DNA from: Russula earlei
Taxonomy: Eukaryota; Basidiomycota; Agaricomycetes; Russulales; Russulaceae
NCBI GenBank assembly: GCA_025769875.1
Contig: JAGFNK010000420.1
Coordinates: 1-46,543 of the forward strand
Reading direction: 5' to 3'
Length of the DNA stretch: 46,543 nt
Below the pieces are notes generated by a model that ran no database searches, had not been told where the DNA came from, and worked only from the letters and a program-made list of their open reading frames with translations. The first letter of the stretch is position 1. Every line of letters starts with the position of its first letter. This document shows positions 7,779 to 17,263 of this stretch, piece after piece. The position numbers were made by a program, and so were the translations under genes.

Positions 7779-10331
7779 TTACTTAACCAGTTTTCTTGTC
7801 ACGCTTTCTTTATCAAGCTGTAGCTGAACAACATACACGCCGCCAAGTAATCCGTTTGTTGGAATAACCACCTCTGCCTGCTGCTGGTTGGCAATCGTTC
7901 TTTGGTATAAAACCTGCCCTGCTACATTCAGCAAGCGGATGTTAGCATTGTGTATAGGGTTGGGGGCATTGTACTTCACCATAAACTGGTTGGTCGTTGA
8001 AAGGATAGAAACGCCTGTCGGGTCAACCGGTACACCAGGTACACTGATAAGCGGGTTGGTAGAGATAAGCAATTCCAGTCTTCCCTCACCCACACTTGCA
8101 TTGTTGGAGGGGTCAACTGCCAGGTCATAGGCAGCCCCACCCTTTAACTCAGTATAGCTATTGTTTAACTTATCATGTAACACCAGCTTCATAGCGGCAT
8201 CCATATTATAGTCTGAAACGATCAATGAATAGGTTTGAACACCGTAGGAGGAAGAAAGTACAATACCCAGGGGTATAATGCTGTCATGTGTTGCGCTGAA
8301 GTAATTGGCTGCAAGCTTTTGTCCGTCTGCACTCAAAGCATACAGGTTAAAGCCATCATTCGCCAGCTTTATGGCATCATTGCTTTCATCATAAGCATTG
8401 TTATAGGAATTGCCAATATTTAAATGGAGGTTGTCGTATTCCAGGCCGCTGTTAATAGCTTTTAGCTGCAGGTAATTCTTCCTGTCTGCTGCTCCAAATA
8501 CGGTAGGGCAGGTAGTGCATATATTCTTATTGCTCTCCGTAAAATTCAGGCTGGTGGCTGCCGTTGCTTTTACAAAAAAGGCTGACCAGGCCGGGAGAAC
8601 ATAACTGGCTGGTATTGGGTTGATGGTTGTATAACTACCCGTTTGCGGGTTGCGTACATAAAAGCTGGAACCGATATTTGTTGCAGATGTTAACACCGCG
8701 CCTATATCAACGGGAGATGGATAAGGATTCCCTACCAGGTTAAAACCTGTTGTTGACCCGGTGCCACCTGTTACCAGGTTCACTGATACAGCACCGGTAT
8801 TAATCACTCCGTTCATATCCAATGTAACCGCATTAGGGGTGGCATTGGTACCATCCAAAGTGCCGGCCTGGCCCTTGGTACCTCTTACCAAAACCCTGAT
8901 TCCCTGCCCCTTTGCCCAACTGCTGGTAGTAGCATCCGTAAAAGCGATCCAGCCACCATCGTTACTGGCATCTCCGTTTGCACTGGCCGTATTGAAATAA
9001 TACGCGCTGGGGTTATTGGTGGGGGTGGATGTAAAGCCTGAACCTGTTGTTTGTCCACCCGCGCCTGTTGTACCCGCAGCATTACCGGTAATATCAATAT
9101 TATCCGTTAACTGGCTCAGGGCCTGCGAGGTAGTAAACGGGTGACTCAAAAAGCGGTATTTCCGATAGCCACCAGGTATATACTGCTGAACAGTTACATT
9201 ACCTGTAATGGTTGCACCGGACACCAGTTCCCCAATGGAAGCAGTGCCCGTAGGATCTGATTGTACTACCAGCTTACCGCCTGTTGGGAAAGCTGTGGCT
9301 GAACTAACCAGCAGCTTTGCCCCTGGCTTTAAATTGATGTTTTGTGTAGGGGCTGTAATAGTAGAAGTGGCTAACAAATTGATCGTAAACGTACCGGAAA
9401 CATTGATAACACCAGCCGCAAACTGTTTGTTACTAGCGACAGCAGAGTTGGATAAAATGAGGTTATTATAAGAAAGTGCATCAATGGTTTGTGCCGCTGT
9501 TTGCCCGGAAGTACCCCGGTTGTATTCTATAGTAGAGGCATTGCCCAGTGTGATATTGGCCGTTGCATCCTGGAACAAAAGCGTGGCATAGGAGGTATTC
9601 GTTACCACGGGTATGGCAACGCCTGTAGTAATCAACCCACCCGTTCTCCCTGCTTTAAAATAACCATTGATGGTTACGCTGCCACCGGATTTAATGGCTA
9701 TATACTGGGAAGATGAGCCGGTAGGGCCCGTGAGGGTTGAGGTGGCATCTACACTCAGGTTGTGCACAACCATGCCCACGCTGATCATGGTAACATTGGC
9801 GCTATTGATCAAACTAATATCCCCGTAGGTCTTGGTAGAGCTGGTGGTAATGGTTGACCCGTCAAACACCAGCTCCAGGTTGGCATCATTAATATTCCCA
9901 AACGAAATAATGGTGCTGTTCTGGTAAATGATCTTCTGGTGCCCGCTGGATGGAACCGATATATCAAAGGAGGTACTGGGAACCGTTAACACAGATCCGG
10001 GCAACAGTGTTAAGGTAATGGGTGCTGTTGCAACCGTAGGGTTACCCAAAATCACCCTGGAGCCGGTACCGGAAACCGTCCAGCTACCATTTAATGAAAC
10101 AGAAACGGTATTTTGAATAATGTACTGGTAATTGGCTTGTGTAAAATCCACAGGGTTGGTTCCGGTACCATCTGTATTCGTACCCCAGCTACCCGTACTG
10201 GTTAATACACCACTCCCGTTATAATAGAAGTTTGTTTGCGCAGAAAGCCTGGCAAATAATAGACTCAGCAGGAGAACAAGGGAGGTCTTTTTAAAAAATG
10301 AACCCGGGAAAGAAGTAAAAAACTTTTTCAT
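7779..10331 (-). CDS. Large T9SS type A sorting-domain surface protein (850 aa)
   Basis: Start chosen at ATG 10331 (MKKFFTSFPGSFFKKTS...), giving a signal peptide cleaved near LSAQT; a TTG start at 10349 would only add MLKRLH. The body is rich in Thr, Ser, Asn and Gly: the first half reads like repeated beta-strand segments (for example 'ITLLPGSVLTVPSTSF', 'KSGGSVTINGYFKAGRTGG') as in beta-helix or adhesin-like proteins. The second half has 'NLVGNPYPSPVDI', a motif common in T9SS cargo. A type A C-terminal domain closes it: 'NAPNPIHNANIRLLNVAGQV' and 'GGVYVVQLQLDKESVTRKLVK'. It is probably a cell-surface or secreted structural protein or adhesin; no catalytic motif was found. It is the first gene of the minus-strand run to pckA. 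AACGATTGCAT lies immediately before the start codon. Confidence 0.8.
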   Translation of the reverse strand: MKKFFTSFPGSFFKKTSLVLLLSLLFARLSAQTNFYYNGSGVLTSTGSWGTNTDGTGTNPVDFTQANYQYIIQNTVSVSLNGSWTVSGTGSRVILGNPTVATAPITLTLLPGSVLTVPSTSFDISVPSSGHQKIIYQNSTIISFGNINDANLELVFDGSTITTSSTKTYGDISLINSANVTMISVGMVVHNLSVDATSTLTGPTGSSSQYIAIKSGGSVTINGYFKAGRTGGLITTGVAIPVVTNTSYATLLFQDATANITLGNASTIEYNRGTSGQTAAQTIDALSYNNLILSNSAVASNKQFAAGVINVSGTFTINLLATSTITAPTQNINLKPGAKLLVSSATAFPTGGKLVVQSDPTGTASIGELVSGATITGNVTVQQYIPGGYRKYRFLSHPFTTSQALSQLTDNIDITGNAAGTTGAGGQTTGSGFTSTPTNNPSAYYFNTASANGDASNDGGWIAFTDATTSSWAKGQGIRVLVRGTKGQAGTLDGTNATPNAVTLDMNGVINTGAVSVNLVTGGTGSTTGFNLVGNPYPSPVDIGAVLTSATNIGSSFYVRNPQTGSYTTINPIPASYVLPAWSAFFVKATAATSLNFTESNKNICTTCPTVFGAADRKNYLQLKAINSGLEYDNLHLNIGNSYNNAYDESNDAIKLANDGFNLYALSADGQKLAANYFSATHDSIIPLGIVLSSSYGVQTYSLIVSDYNMDAAMKLVLHDKLNNSYTELKGGAAYDLAVDPSNNASVGEGRLELLISTNPLISVPGVPVDPTGVSILSTTNQFMVKYNAPNPIHNANIRLLNVAGQVLYQRTIANQQQAEVVIPTNGLLGGVYVVQLQLDKESVTRKLVK

Positions 10332-10492
10332 ATGCAATCGTTTTAGCAATAATTGGCAACCGGAAATTAGAACGCTTACCAGGCATTCACATCAAATCCC
10401 CCCTTCCGAATTAGTGCTAAATGAGTTAACTTCGTTTCCGAAACAATTTTTCAATTTCTGAAATCTTGTAAGTCTTTCATTTTAAATCCCTT

Positions 10493-11729
10493 ATGAGAAA
10501 ATAAAGACAGGGAAGGAAGAGATAATATACCTGCTAACGAAGGCCATTGAGAAGTATACAATAGAAACAGGACAAGAAATTGTACAGAATACCAACCGGA
10601 AAAACTATGAAGGTCTGGCAATTTCCCTAAGTGATATTAGCAACCAGCTACCTGCCAGGTCTGAAGAATTAGGCACAGAAAATTATAGCCCCGATCCCAA
10701 TCCCAAAAACGCAAAATACCCCTACCGGAAATACGATATTACCGGCGGGCAGATAAAAGATGCCCTGATAGGTATCGTTTCTCACCCACGCCCCTTTTTG
10801 ATAGATGCCTGTTATGTGTACTTATTTAACATGGGGCGCAAGGCTTTTGAAAAGAACCCGGTCGATGAAAACCTCGTAGAGAAAACCGAAGAAGAAAAAA
10901 AGCAGTCATTCCAACAAACAGAAGCCGAAAGCGAGGAGCTAAAAAAACGGGTAATGGCGCTACAGCAGGAAAACGAGGGCCAAAACAAAAAAGCCGGCGT
11001 CTCTTAGTAGCACTATCCCTGTTGGCCATAATACTGGTAGCATCTCTTCTCTTATATGCTAATTCCCAAAAAAGCTGGCAAACCATTAAAACGGATATGA
11101 GCATTTTGCCATACCAGCCCACACAAGCTGAGATAGATAGCCTGGAAGGTATCTGGTTATGCTATACCGGTTCTCCACAGGCAAGGATCTCCGACCCTGC
11201 CCGATACCATAAAGTAGTGCCTAACCTCGTTGAGATCACTTATAAGAACGGCTATTTTACATTCAACCGGTTTGGGGCAAGTTTCGATCATATTGGGTAC
11301 ATGCAGTTTGAAGCGCCTAACCTTGTTTCCATTTACTCTAAGATTAAATCCGGATCCAACAATATAGAATCTCCCAGGCATTCCCTGTTAAACCTCGGTT
11401 CAGATAGAAAATACCTGGCAGCCATCTCGGCTTCCTGGAATTTTGATGTGGGTGCAAAGAACAAAATCATCGGCATCAGGGAAGTATACCAAAAGCTCGG
11501 TAAAAATGGCCGGATAGAAGAAGTGATCAATGAAATTGAGAATGCAAGCTGCCAATGCAAAATAGTGCGCTGGCACAAAGCGAACAATGAAACACAAACC
11601 TTCTACCTCAAGAACGTATTGCTCGATTCCCTGCACCCGGCTGAAATAAGACAGTTGATCAACGAAAAAAGCATCCTCACCAATGAGCCGGAAGATGCCC
11701 TGATCATATTAAAGGATAGCCTCCAATAA
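10493..11729 (+). pseudogene. Single-pass membrane protein of unknown family, interrupted by two one-base frameshifts
   Basis: Three reading-frame pieces look like one gene. A start (ATG 10493) runs into a stop after three codons because of an A4 run (10498-10501). The frame one base over is open from 10486 to 11007 and encodes a soluble region ('EIIYLLTKAIEKYTIETGQE', 'YRKYDITGGQIKDALIGIV', 'LFNMGRKAFEKNP') and a Glu/Lys/Gln-rich probable coiled coil. At the A6 run 10987-10992 the frame changes again. The downstream frame begins with basic residues SRR and a clear transmembrane helix ('LLVALSLLAIILVASLLLYA'), then an outer domain of about 220 residues ('LEGIWLCYTGSPQARISD', 'GYFTFNRFGASFDHIGYM', 'IVRWHKANNETQTFYLKNV') ending at 11729. 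One extra A in each run gives about 410 residues with a cytoplasmic N-terminal domain. Family unknown. It is followed, 18 bases on, by a Crp/Fnr gene. Confidence 0.65.
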
Positions 11730-11747
11730 TTCTTTGATCTAACCCTT

Positions 11748-12338
11748 ATGAGCTTTACCCTTTTGATCAATAATATCTCAAAACATATTTCCTTAACCCC
11801 GGAAGAAATTATCCTTTTCACTTCTTTGCTAAAGTGTAAATCCCTGGCCAGCGGGGAATTCCTGCTTCGGGAAGGAAGTATCTGTAAACAGGAATCTTTT
11901 GTAGTGAAAGGCTGTTTAAAAACATATTATCTCAACGAAAACGGGCAGGAACATATTATCGATTTCTCCATTGAAGAATGGTGGGCCGATGACCTGTACA
12001 GCTTTTTAACACAAACAGCCTCTACATCGAATATCAAAGCAATAGAGGATACGGACATTATACAAATAAGCAAACCCGATCTGGAATTGCTTTACCAGGA
12101 GATCCCTAAGCTCGAGCGATTTTTCCGGATCCTTTTCCAAAATGCCTTTATCACCCAAAGAGAGCAAATAAACCAGGCTTTATCCGCTTCTGCCGAAGAG
12201 CGATATCTTTCGTTTATACAAAAGAAACCATACGCAGAAAAACGATTCTCCCAAAAAGACATTGCTTCTTACCTCGGCGTTACTCCGCAATTCTTAAGCA
12301 CATTAAAGAAAAAGCTGGGCCAGGTTAATGTAGATTAA
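11748..12338 (+). CDS. Crp/Fnr family transcriptional regulator
   Basis: A 196-residue cytoplasmic regulator. Residues 1-115 form a cyclic-nucleotide-binding-type beta roll ('LASGEFLLREGSICKQESFV', 'LKTYYLNENGQEHIIDF', 'EEWWADDLYSFL'), a helical linker follows, and a C-terminal winged helix-turn-helix covers about residues 160-190 ('FSQKDIASYLGVTPQFLSTL'). No Cys cluster of the Fnr type is present. The cAMP phosphate-binding Arg-Ser motif of classic CRP is not evident, so the ligand is unknown; this is usual for the many small Crp-like regulators of Bacteroidota. It lies 18 bases downstream of the broken membrane protein gene and 36 bases before the M24 peptidase gene, either of which could be a target. 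Confidence 0.9.
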   Translation: MSFTLLINNISKHISLTPEEIILFTSLLKCKSLASGEFLLREGSICKQESFVVKGCLKTYYLNENGQEHIIDFSIEEWWADDLYSFLTQTASTSNIKAIEDTDIIQISKPDLELLYQEIPKLERFFRILFQNAFITQREQINQALSASAEERYLSFIQKKPYAEKRFSQKDIASYLGVTPQFLSTLKKKLGQVNVD

Positions 12339-12374
12339 CTTTCATTCCATCTCTACGCATTTCTTTTGCACCAA

Positions 12375-13052
12375 ATGAGTGATATGACAAAAGAAAACCT
12401 GCTCAATGCACAAAGTATCTCCCTCCAATTCTTCAAGGCTATAGAGGAAAACAATTTGATTGTTGCCGGGAAAACAGAAGAACAGCTGAATGCAGAGGTT
12501 TGCGATCTCGCTTTAAAAATGTTCGGTATAGAGCAGCATTGGCATAAAAAGATTGTACGGGCAGGAAAAAACACATTGGCTATTTATCCTGATAATCCAC
12601 CCAACCGTGTCATAGAAAAAGACGATATCCTTTTTATTGACCTGGGCCCGATAGTAAAAGGTTACGAGGCTGATATTGGCAGAACCTATGTATTGGGAAA
12701 TGATGCCAGGAAATTAAAACTGAAAAGGGATACAGAAACTGCATGGTACGAAATACAGGCATGGTACCAGGAACAGAAAACATTAAAAGCATCCTCACTA
12801 TTTCAATATGCCGCTGACAAAGCAAAAGAATACGGTTGGGAATTTGGAGGAGCCATTGCCGGGCATATTGTTGGTAAATACCCCCATGAACAACCAATAG
12901 ATCCGCAAAGCCTTGAATTGGATATTCACCCGGACAATCCCAACGATATATTCCTGCGCGATGCAGAGGGCAATGAACGGCATTGGATCTTAGAACTGCA
13001 ATTCGTTGATAGAAAAAATGAAATAGGCGCTTATTTTGAACAATTGCTGTAG
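12375..13052 (+). CDS. M24 family metallopeptidase (Xaa-Pro aminopeptidase-like)
   Basis: 225 residues from ATG 12375; an in-frame TTG at 12366 would add three residues but sits in the likely promoter. The pita-bread metalloprotease fold is indicated by the metal ligands in order: D89 ('LFIDLGP'), D100 ('YEADIGRTY'), H164 ('GAIAGHIVGKYPHE'), and the C-terminal Glu207 ('WILELQFVD') in place of a longer loop. One ligand position of longer M24 enzymes may be absent, so activity is uncertain. The protein is shorter than classical M24 members and lacks an N-terminal creatinase domain. A promoter-like TTCTTTTG (12361-12368) ends six bases before the ATG, which suggests a very short leader. Substrate unknown; probably cytoplasmic. 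Confidence 0.8.
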   Translation: MSDMTKENLLNAQSISLQFFKAIEENNLIVAGKTEEQLNAEVCDLALKMFGIEQHWHKKIVRAGKNTLAIYPDNPPNRVIEKDDILFIDLGPIVKGYEADIGRTYVLGNDARKLKLKRDTETAWYEIQAWYQEQKTLKASSLFQYAADKAKEYGWEFGGAIAGHIVGKYPHEQPIDPQSLELDIHPDNPNDIFLRDAEGNERHWILELQFVDRKNEIGAYFEQLL

Positions 13053-13129
13053 CAGTACACCGCAGGATAGCCTTTACATTGCAACCGTCTACATTTAGCC
13101 ATCGATTAAATCACGTTAACGATTGCTAA

Positions 13130-14455
13130 ATGAAAAGACTTCCCCTTTTACTACTGCTTGCAGTATGCCAGCTATCTGCTGTTTTCGCCAATACATATTA
13201 TGTGGCCCCTGACGGTAACAACAATAACCCCGGTACCAAAGCCGAACCCTTTGCCACCATACAAAAGGCACAGGATGCGGTAAAACCCGGTGATACCGTT
13301 TACCTGCGTGGTGGCACTTATCACCTTACAGAAGCACAGATCGCCCGCACAGAAAAGATTTATGCCTGCGTTACCTTCCTGGATAAAAGCGGTACAGCCA
13401 ATCAATACATCAGCTACTTTGCCTACCCCGGCGAAAAGCCTGTTTTTGAATACTCCGCAGTAAAGCCGGAAGGCTTACGGGTAGCGGCGTTTTATGTTAC
13501 CGGTTCCTATATCCATTTGAAAGGATTTGAGATTACCGGGGTGCAGGTTACCATTAAAGCACATACCCAATCTGAATGCTTTGAAAACCATGGCAGCAAT
13601 AATATCTATGAAATGCTAAGCATGCACGATGGTATGGCCATTGGTTTTTACCTGCTCGAAGGTTCCAATAATTTGATCCTAAACTGCGACGCCTATCGTA
13701 ACTGGGATTATTTCTCGGAGAATGGCCGCGGTGGTAATACCGATGGCTTTGGCTGCCATCCCCGTCCGGGCAGTAAGAATAATATCTTTCGTGGATGTCG
13801 CTCCTGGTTTAACAGCGATGATGGCTACGATGTGATCAGCTCCGGCGAATCCACCACCTTCGATCATTGTTGGGCTTTCTACAATGGCTATGCAAGTGAC
13901 TTCAAAAGTGAGGGTGATGGCAATGGTTTTAAAGGCGGTGGTTACGGCAACAAACGCACTGGTAGTGAAATACCAGACCCTGCTCCCCGAATGACCATCC
14001 AGTTCTGCCTGTCAGTACACAACAAAGCCAATGGCTTTTATTCCAATCACCATACTTCCGGGAGCAACTGGTATAATAACTCCGCCTACCGCAATAGTAC
14101 CAACTTCAATATGCTCAACCGGTTAAAAGACAATGCTACCGATGTACCGGGCTTTGACCATAAAATGCGCAATAACCTCGGGTATAAAGGCAACCAGGAA
14201 GTACAAAACCTGGACGCTGCCAAATGCGACCTGGCCAATAATTATTTCGATCTGCAATTGCAAGCTTCCGACGCCGATTTTATCAGTTTGGATGAAAGCT
14301 TGCTGACGGCTCCCCGAAATGCCGATGGCAGCCTGCCCAATAATGACTTTATGAAACTAAAACCCACCAGCCAGTTCATAGACAAAGGCCAGGATATTGG
14401 TTTTCCCTTTAAAGGAAAAGCTCCGGACCTCGGCGCTTTTGAATCAGGCAAATGA
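13130..14455 (+). CDS. Pectate lyase, polysaccharide lyase family 9-like
   Basis: 441 residues with a signal peptide (cut near AVFAN), so periplasmic or surface-exposed. The opening 'TYYVAPDGNNNNPGTKAEPF' and 'TIQKAQDAVKPGDTVYLRGG' starts a right-handed parallel beta-helix. The PL9 signature region is visible: 'NTDGFGCHPRPGSKNNIFRG', 'CRSWFNSDDGYDVISSGE' and 'FKSEGDGNGFKGGGYGNKR'. The paired Asp residues supply the calcium site, and a Lys in the last segment is a plausible catalytic base, as in characterised PL9 enzymes. Expected reaction: beta-elimination of de-esterified homogalacturonan. The C-terminal 'APDLGAFE' closes the helix as is usual in this group. It is followed by an exo-rhamnogalacturonan-lyase-like gene and faces susC/susD, supporting a role in pectin use. 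AACGATTG lies five bases before the ATG. Confidence 0.88.
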   Translation: MKRLPLLLLLAVCQLSAVFANTYYVAPDGNNNNPGTKAEPFATIQKAQDAVKPGDTVYLRGGTYHLTEAQIARTEKIYACVTFLDKSGTANQYISYFAYPGEKPVFEYSAVKPEGLRVAAFYVTGSYIHLKGFEITGVQVTIKAHTQSECFENHGSNNIYEMLSMHDGMAIGFYLLEGSNNLILNCDAYRNWDYFSENGRGGNTDGFGCHPRPGSKNNIFRGCRSWFNSDDGYDVISSGESTTFDHCWAFYNGYASDFKSEGDGNGFKGGGYGNKRTGSEIPDPAPRMTIQFCLSVHNKANGFYSNHHTSGSNWYNNSAYRNSTNFNMLNRLKDNATDVPGFDHKMRNNLGYKGNQEVQNLDAAKCDLANNYFDLQLQASDADFISLDESLLTAPRNADGSLPNNDFMKLKPTSQFIDKGQDIGFPFKGKAPDLGAFESGK

Positions 14456-14522
14456 TACTTTTCGCCACGAATAAGCACAAATGGGTATACCTATAAATTT
14501 CAATAAAACGAATGCTTTGTAT

Positions 14523-17189
14523 ATGAAATCCAACATCATTGCCTCCCTGTTATGCCTTTGCACCACACTGGCGCAGGCGCAACAATTCACGCCCGTACCA
14601 TTACACTGGCTGAATACACATCCTACAACAACTACCGGCGTAAGCTGGGGTATGCCCTGGCCACAGGGGCAGGTGAAAAAGAATACCACCTTCACACTGC
14701 TAAAAGCAGATGGCACCAGTCAGCCTGTACAAAGCTGGAATATGGCTTACTGGCCCGATGGGTCTATTAAATGGACAGGCTTCGCAGCAACAGGTGATTC
14801 TGCTTCCGATAAGTTATCGCTTACCATGGTACAAGGTGCTACGCAACCGGCAGTAGCCCAACCCATACAGGTAAATGAGGATGCTAAACAGGTACTCATT
14901 AACACCAGTGCGTTGCAATGTACGATTGCAAAAACAGGCAACCAGTTGATCCCTTCACTTACTATCAATGGCAAACAGGTAGCCATCAATGGTCAATTAC
15001 AATGCATTCTGCAAAACAGCCCGGATGGTGATTTGGATAACGCCCCCGTAAGGCAAAAACTAACAGGTGCTATTACCAAAGTACAGGTAGAACAGAATGG
15101 TCCACTACGTGCCGTAGTCCGCATCAATGGCCGGTTTAGCGCTGCTGATGGTAGCCACAGCCTCTTACCGTTTATCGTACGGTTGTATTTCTATGCCGGG
15201 GTTCAAAATATTCGCATGGTACATACCTTAATTTTCGACGGTGATGACCAGAAAGATTTTATCAAAGGCCTGGGACTAACCTTCGGTGTTCCATTAAGAG
15301 AACAAATCCAAAATCGCCATGTACGCTTTGGCGGGGAGGACGATGGTATATGGGCAGAGCCTATTCAACCATTAAACGGCCGCAGGCCCAATCCTTACAT
15401 CATGGACCAGGCCCTGGGCAAGCCCATACCCAATGCAGAGTCCAGCCAGGCACAGGGAGTTACCCTCCAAAACATGGCCCGCTGGAATGATTACAAACTG
15501 ATCCAGAACAGTGCCGATGGATTCGGCATACAAAAACGCACCAATGGTGCCAGTAGCTGGCTCGATGTAATTGGCGGCAAACGTGCTTCAGGGCTTGCTT
15601 TTGCCGGTGACATCAGTGGCGGTTTGGCCATCTCTTTAAAAAGCTTCTGGCAGTCCTACCCCGCAGCGCTCGAGATCAATGGTATGTGTACCAATATGGC
15701 AAAGATCAACTTATGGATGTGGTCGCCTTACTCAGACGCCATGGACCTTCGCCATTATGATACCATGGCGCACGATCTGAATGTAACCTATGAGGATGTA
15801 CAGGCAGGCTTTAGTACTCCACATGGTATAGCACGTACCAGCGAGATCATGATCTACCCATATACCGCCATGCCCACTAACCAGGACCTGGCAAACAATG
15901 CTGCAGAAGCCAATAATACACCGCTACTCGTAACCTCACCCGAATACCTGCACAAAGTAGGGGCATTGGGTATGTGGAGCCTGCCCGACCGCAGTACCAA
16001 AGGCAAACAATGGATAGAAGAGCAACTGGATAAAGCACTTGCCTTTTATCAGCAGGAGATTGACCGGAGAGAATGGTACGGCTTCTGGAACTATGGCGAT
16101 GTAATGCACTCCTACGATGCCTCCCGCCATAGCTGGAAATATGATATTGGCGGCTTTGCATGGGACAATACGGAGCTATCCACCGATATATGGCTCTGGT
16201 ATTCTTTCCTGCGTACCGGCCGCGCCGATATCTTTAAAATGGCAGAAGCCATGACACGCCATACAAGTGAGGTTGACCTATATCATCTCGGCTCATTCGC
16301 TGGCCTGGGTTCAAGGCATAATGTAAACCACTGGGGCGATGGCTCCAAGGAAGTACGCGAAAGCCAGGCAGTGTTGCGCCGTTATTATTATTATCTCACT
16401 ACCGATGAGCGTACGGGTGATATCATGCACGAGTCCGCCATCAATGCTGATAGTGGCCTGCTGCATGTAGATCCTCTTCGTGAAATATTACCTAAGAGTA
16501 AATATCCTACTCACGCCCGCTTCGGCCCTGACTGGGTAGGCTTAGTAGGTAACTGGATGACCGAATGGGAGCGCACAGGCGACGTTAAATGGAAGAATAA
16601 AATACTGGTAGGTGTAAATGACTTTGCCAAAATGCCACATGGGTTTTATTCAGGCAAAGGCAAAGATGCGGGTATGGGTTATGATCCCCTAACCAACCAT
16701 ATGTACCAGTTAGATAGTAATGATATTGGTAGCCTGCACCTCGCCACCCTGATGGGCGGTATGGAAATGGCCTATGAGCTAACACCAACACTAAACAACA
16801 AAGATTTTAACCGGTTATACTTACAATACTGCTCGCTATACGGCGCTCCATTGGAGGAAGTACAGGCTGCTTTTGGTAAGGATGTAAAGGTCACCCTGGG
16901 TGATCCGCAGGCTGATTATGCCCGCCAGCCTGCCTATGTTTATTTCATTACCAAAGATGCCAAATTTGCCCAGCGCGCCTGGGACCAATTCCTGCCTGGC
17001 AAACAGCCACGCTTTGGTAGTACCCGGTTCGACTGGCAGGTTCTAAAAGGCCCAATGGTAGTAAAGCCCTTATACGAGATCAGGAATGTATCAACCAATG
17101 GTACTGCACAATGGTGCCTCAATGCCATAGAACTATTACAGCTGGCCGGCGACGCCATACCGGAACACAACCCGGCATGGGATAAGTAA
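14523..17189 (+). CDS. Exo-rhamnogalacturonan lyase-like protein (PcRGLX/YetA type)
   Basis: 888 residues from ATG 14523, chosen because it opens a signal peptide (MKSNIIASLLCLCTTLAQAQ); an upstream start at 14481 would mask it. The N-terminal beta-barrel region reads 'VPLHWLNTHPTTTTGVSWGM' then 'VQSWNMAYWPDGSIKWTGFA', the hallmark of the PcRGLX/YetA-like family (related to PL26 exo-rhamnogalacturonan lyases). The central region has 'RLYFYAGVQNIRMVHTLIFD' and 'GGEDDGIWAEPIQPL'; the C-terminal helical part includes 'NHWGDGSKEVRESQAVLRRY'. Expected reaction: removal of disaccharides from the ends of rhamnogalacturonan I. Family recognition comes from motifs only, so the exact substrate is not certain. 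It lies 67 bases after the PL9 gene and ends at a hairpin shared with susD. Confidence 0.8.
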   Translation: MKSNIIASLLCLCTTLAQAQQFTPVPLHWLNTHPTTTTGVSWGMPWPQGQVKKNTTFTLLKADGTSQPVQSWNMAYWPDGSIKWTGFAATGDSASDKLSLTMVQGATQPAVAQPIQVNEDAKQVLINTSALQCTIAKTGNQLIPSLTINGKQVAINGQLQCILQNSPDGDLDNAPVRQKLTGAITKVQVEQNGPLRAVVRINGRFSAADGSHSLLPFIVRLYFYAGVQNIRMVHTLIFDGDDQKDFIKGLGLTFGVPLREQIQNRHVRFGGEDDGIWAEPIQPLNGRRPNPYIMDQALGKPIPNAESSQAQGVTLQNMARWNDYKLIQNSADGFGIQKRTNGASSWLDVIGGKRASGLAFAGDISGGLAISLKSFWQSYPAALEINGMCTNMAKINLWMWSPYSDAMDLRHYDTMAHDLNVTYEDVQAGFSTPHGIARTSEIMIYPYTAMPTNQDLANNAAEANNTPLLVTSPEYLHKVGALGMWSLPDRSTKGKQWIEEQLDKALAFYQQEIDRREWYGFWNYGDVMHSYDASRHSWKYDIGGFAWDNTELSTDIWLWYSFLRTGRADIFKMAEAMTRHTSEVDLYHLGSFAGLGSRHNVNHWGDGSKEVRESQAVLRRYYYYLTTDERTGDIMHESAINADSGLLHVDPLREILPKSKYPTHARFGPDWVGLVGNWMTEWERTGDVKWKNKILVGVNDFAKMPHGFYSGKGKDAGMGYDPLTNHMYQLDSNDIGSLHLATLMGGMEMAYELTPTLNNKDFNRLYLQYCSLYGAPLEEVQAAFGKDVKVTLGDPQADYARQPAYVYFITKDAKFAQRAWDQFLPGKQPRFGSTRFDWQVLKGPMVVKPLYEIRNVSTNGTAQWCLNAIELLQLAGDAIPEHNPAWDK

Positions 17190-17200
17190 ACGATAAAAAT

Positions 17201-17235
17201 AATGCCCCTGGATACATTATATATCCAGGGGCATT
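17201..17235. terminator. Bidirectional hairpin terminator between the lyase and susD genes
   Basis: A perfect 14-base inverted repeat: arms AATGCCCCTGGATA (17201-17214) and TATCCAGGGGCATT (17222-17235), with a 7-base loop. An A-rich stretch precedes it and an AT-rich stretch follows, so it can act on both convergent transcripts (lyase stop at 17189, susD stop at 17264). Confidence 0.85.
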
Positions 17236-17263
17236 ATTCATAATCAGGTTAGTACAATCCCGC

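Noticed and set aside
9928..10116. Possible antisense small protein within the large T9SS gene
   Set aside because: Low-complexity cargo genes often leave long open frames on the other strand. No start context or recognisable sequence supports a gene.
10332..10492. A gene or small RNA in the divergent region before the membrane protein
   Set aside because: The 160 bases contain stops in all frames that matter and no hairpin with a T-run. It is probably just promoter DNA, though no clear -7 box was found for either side.
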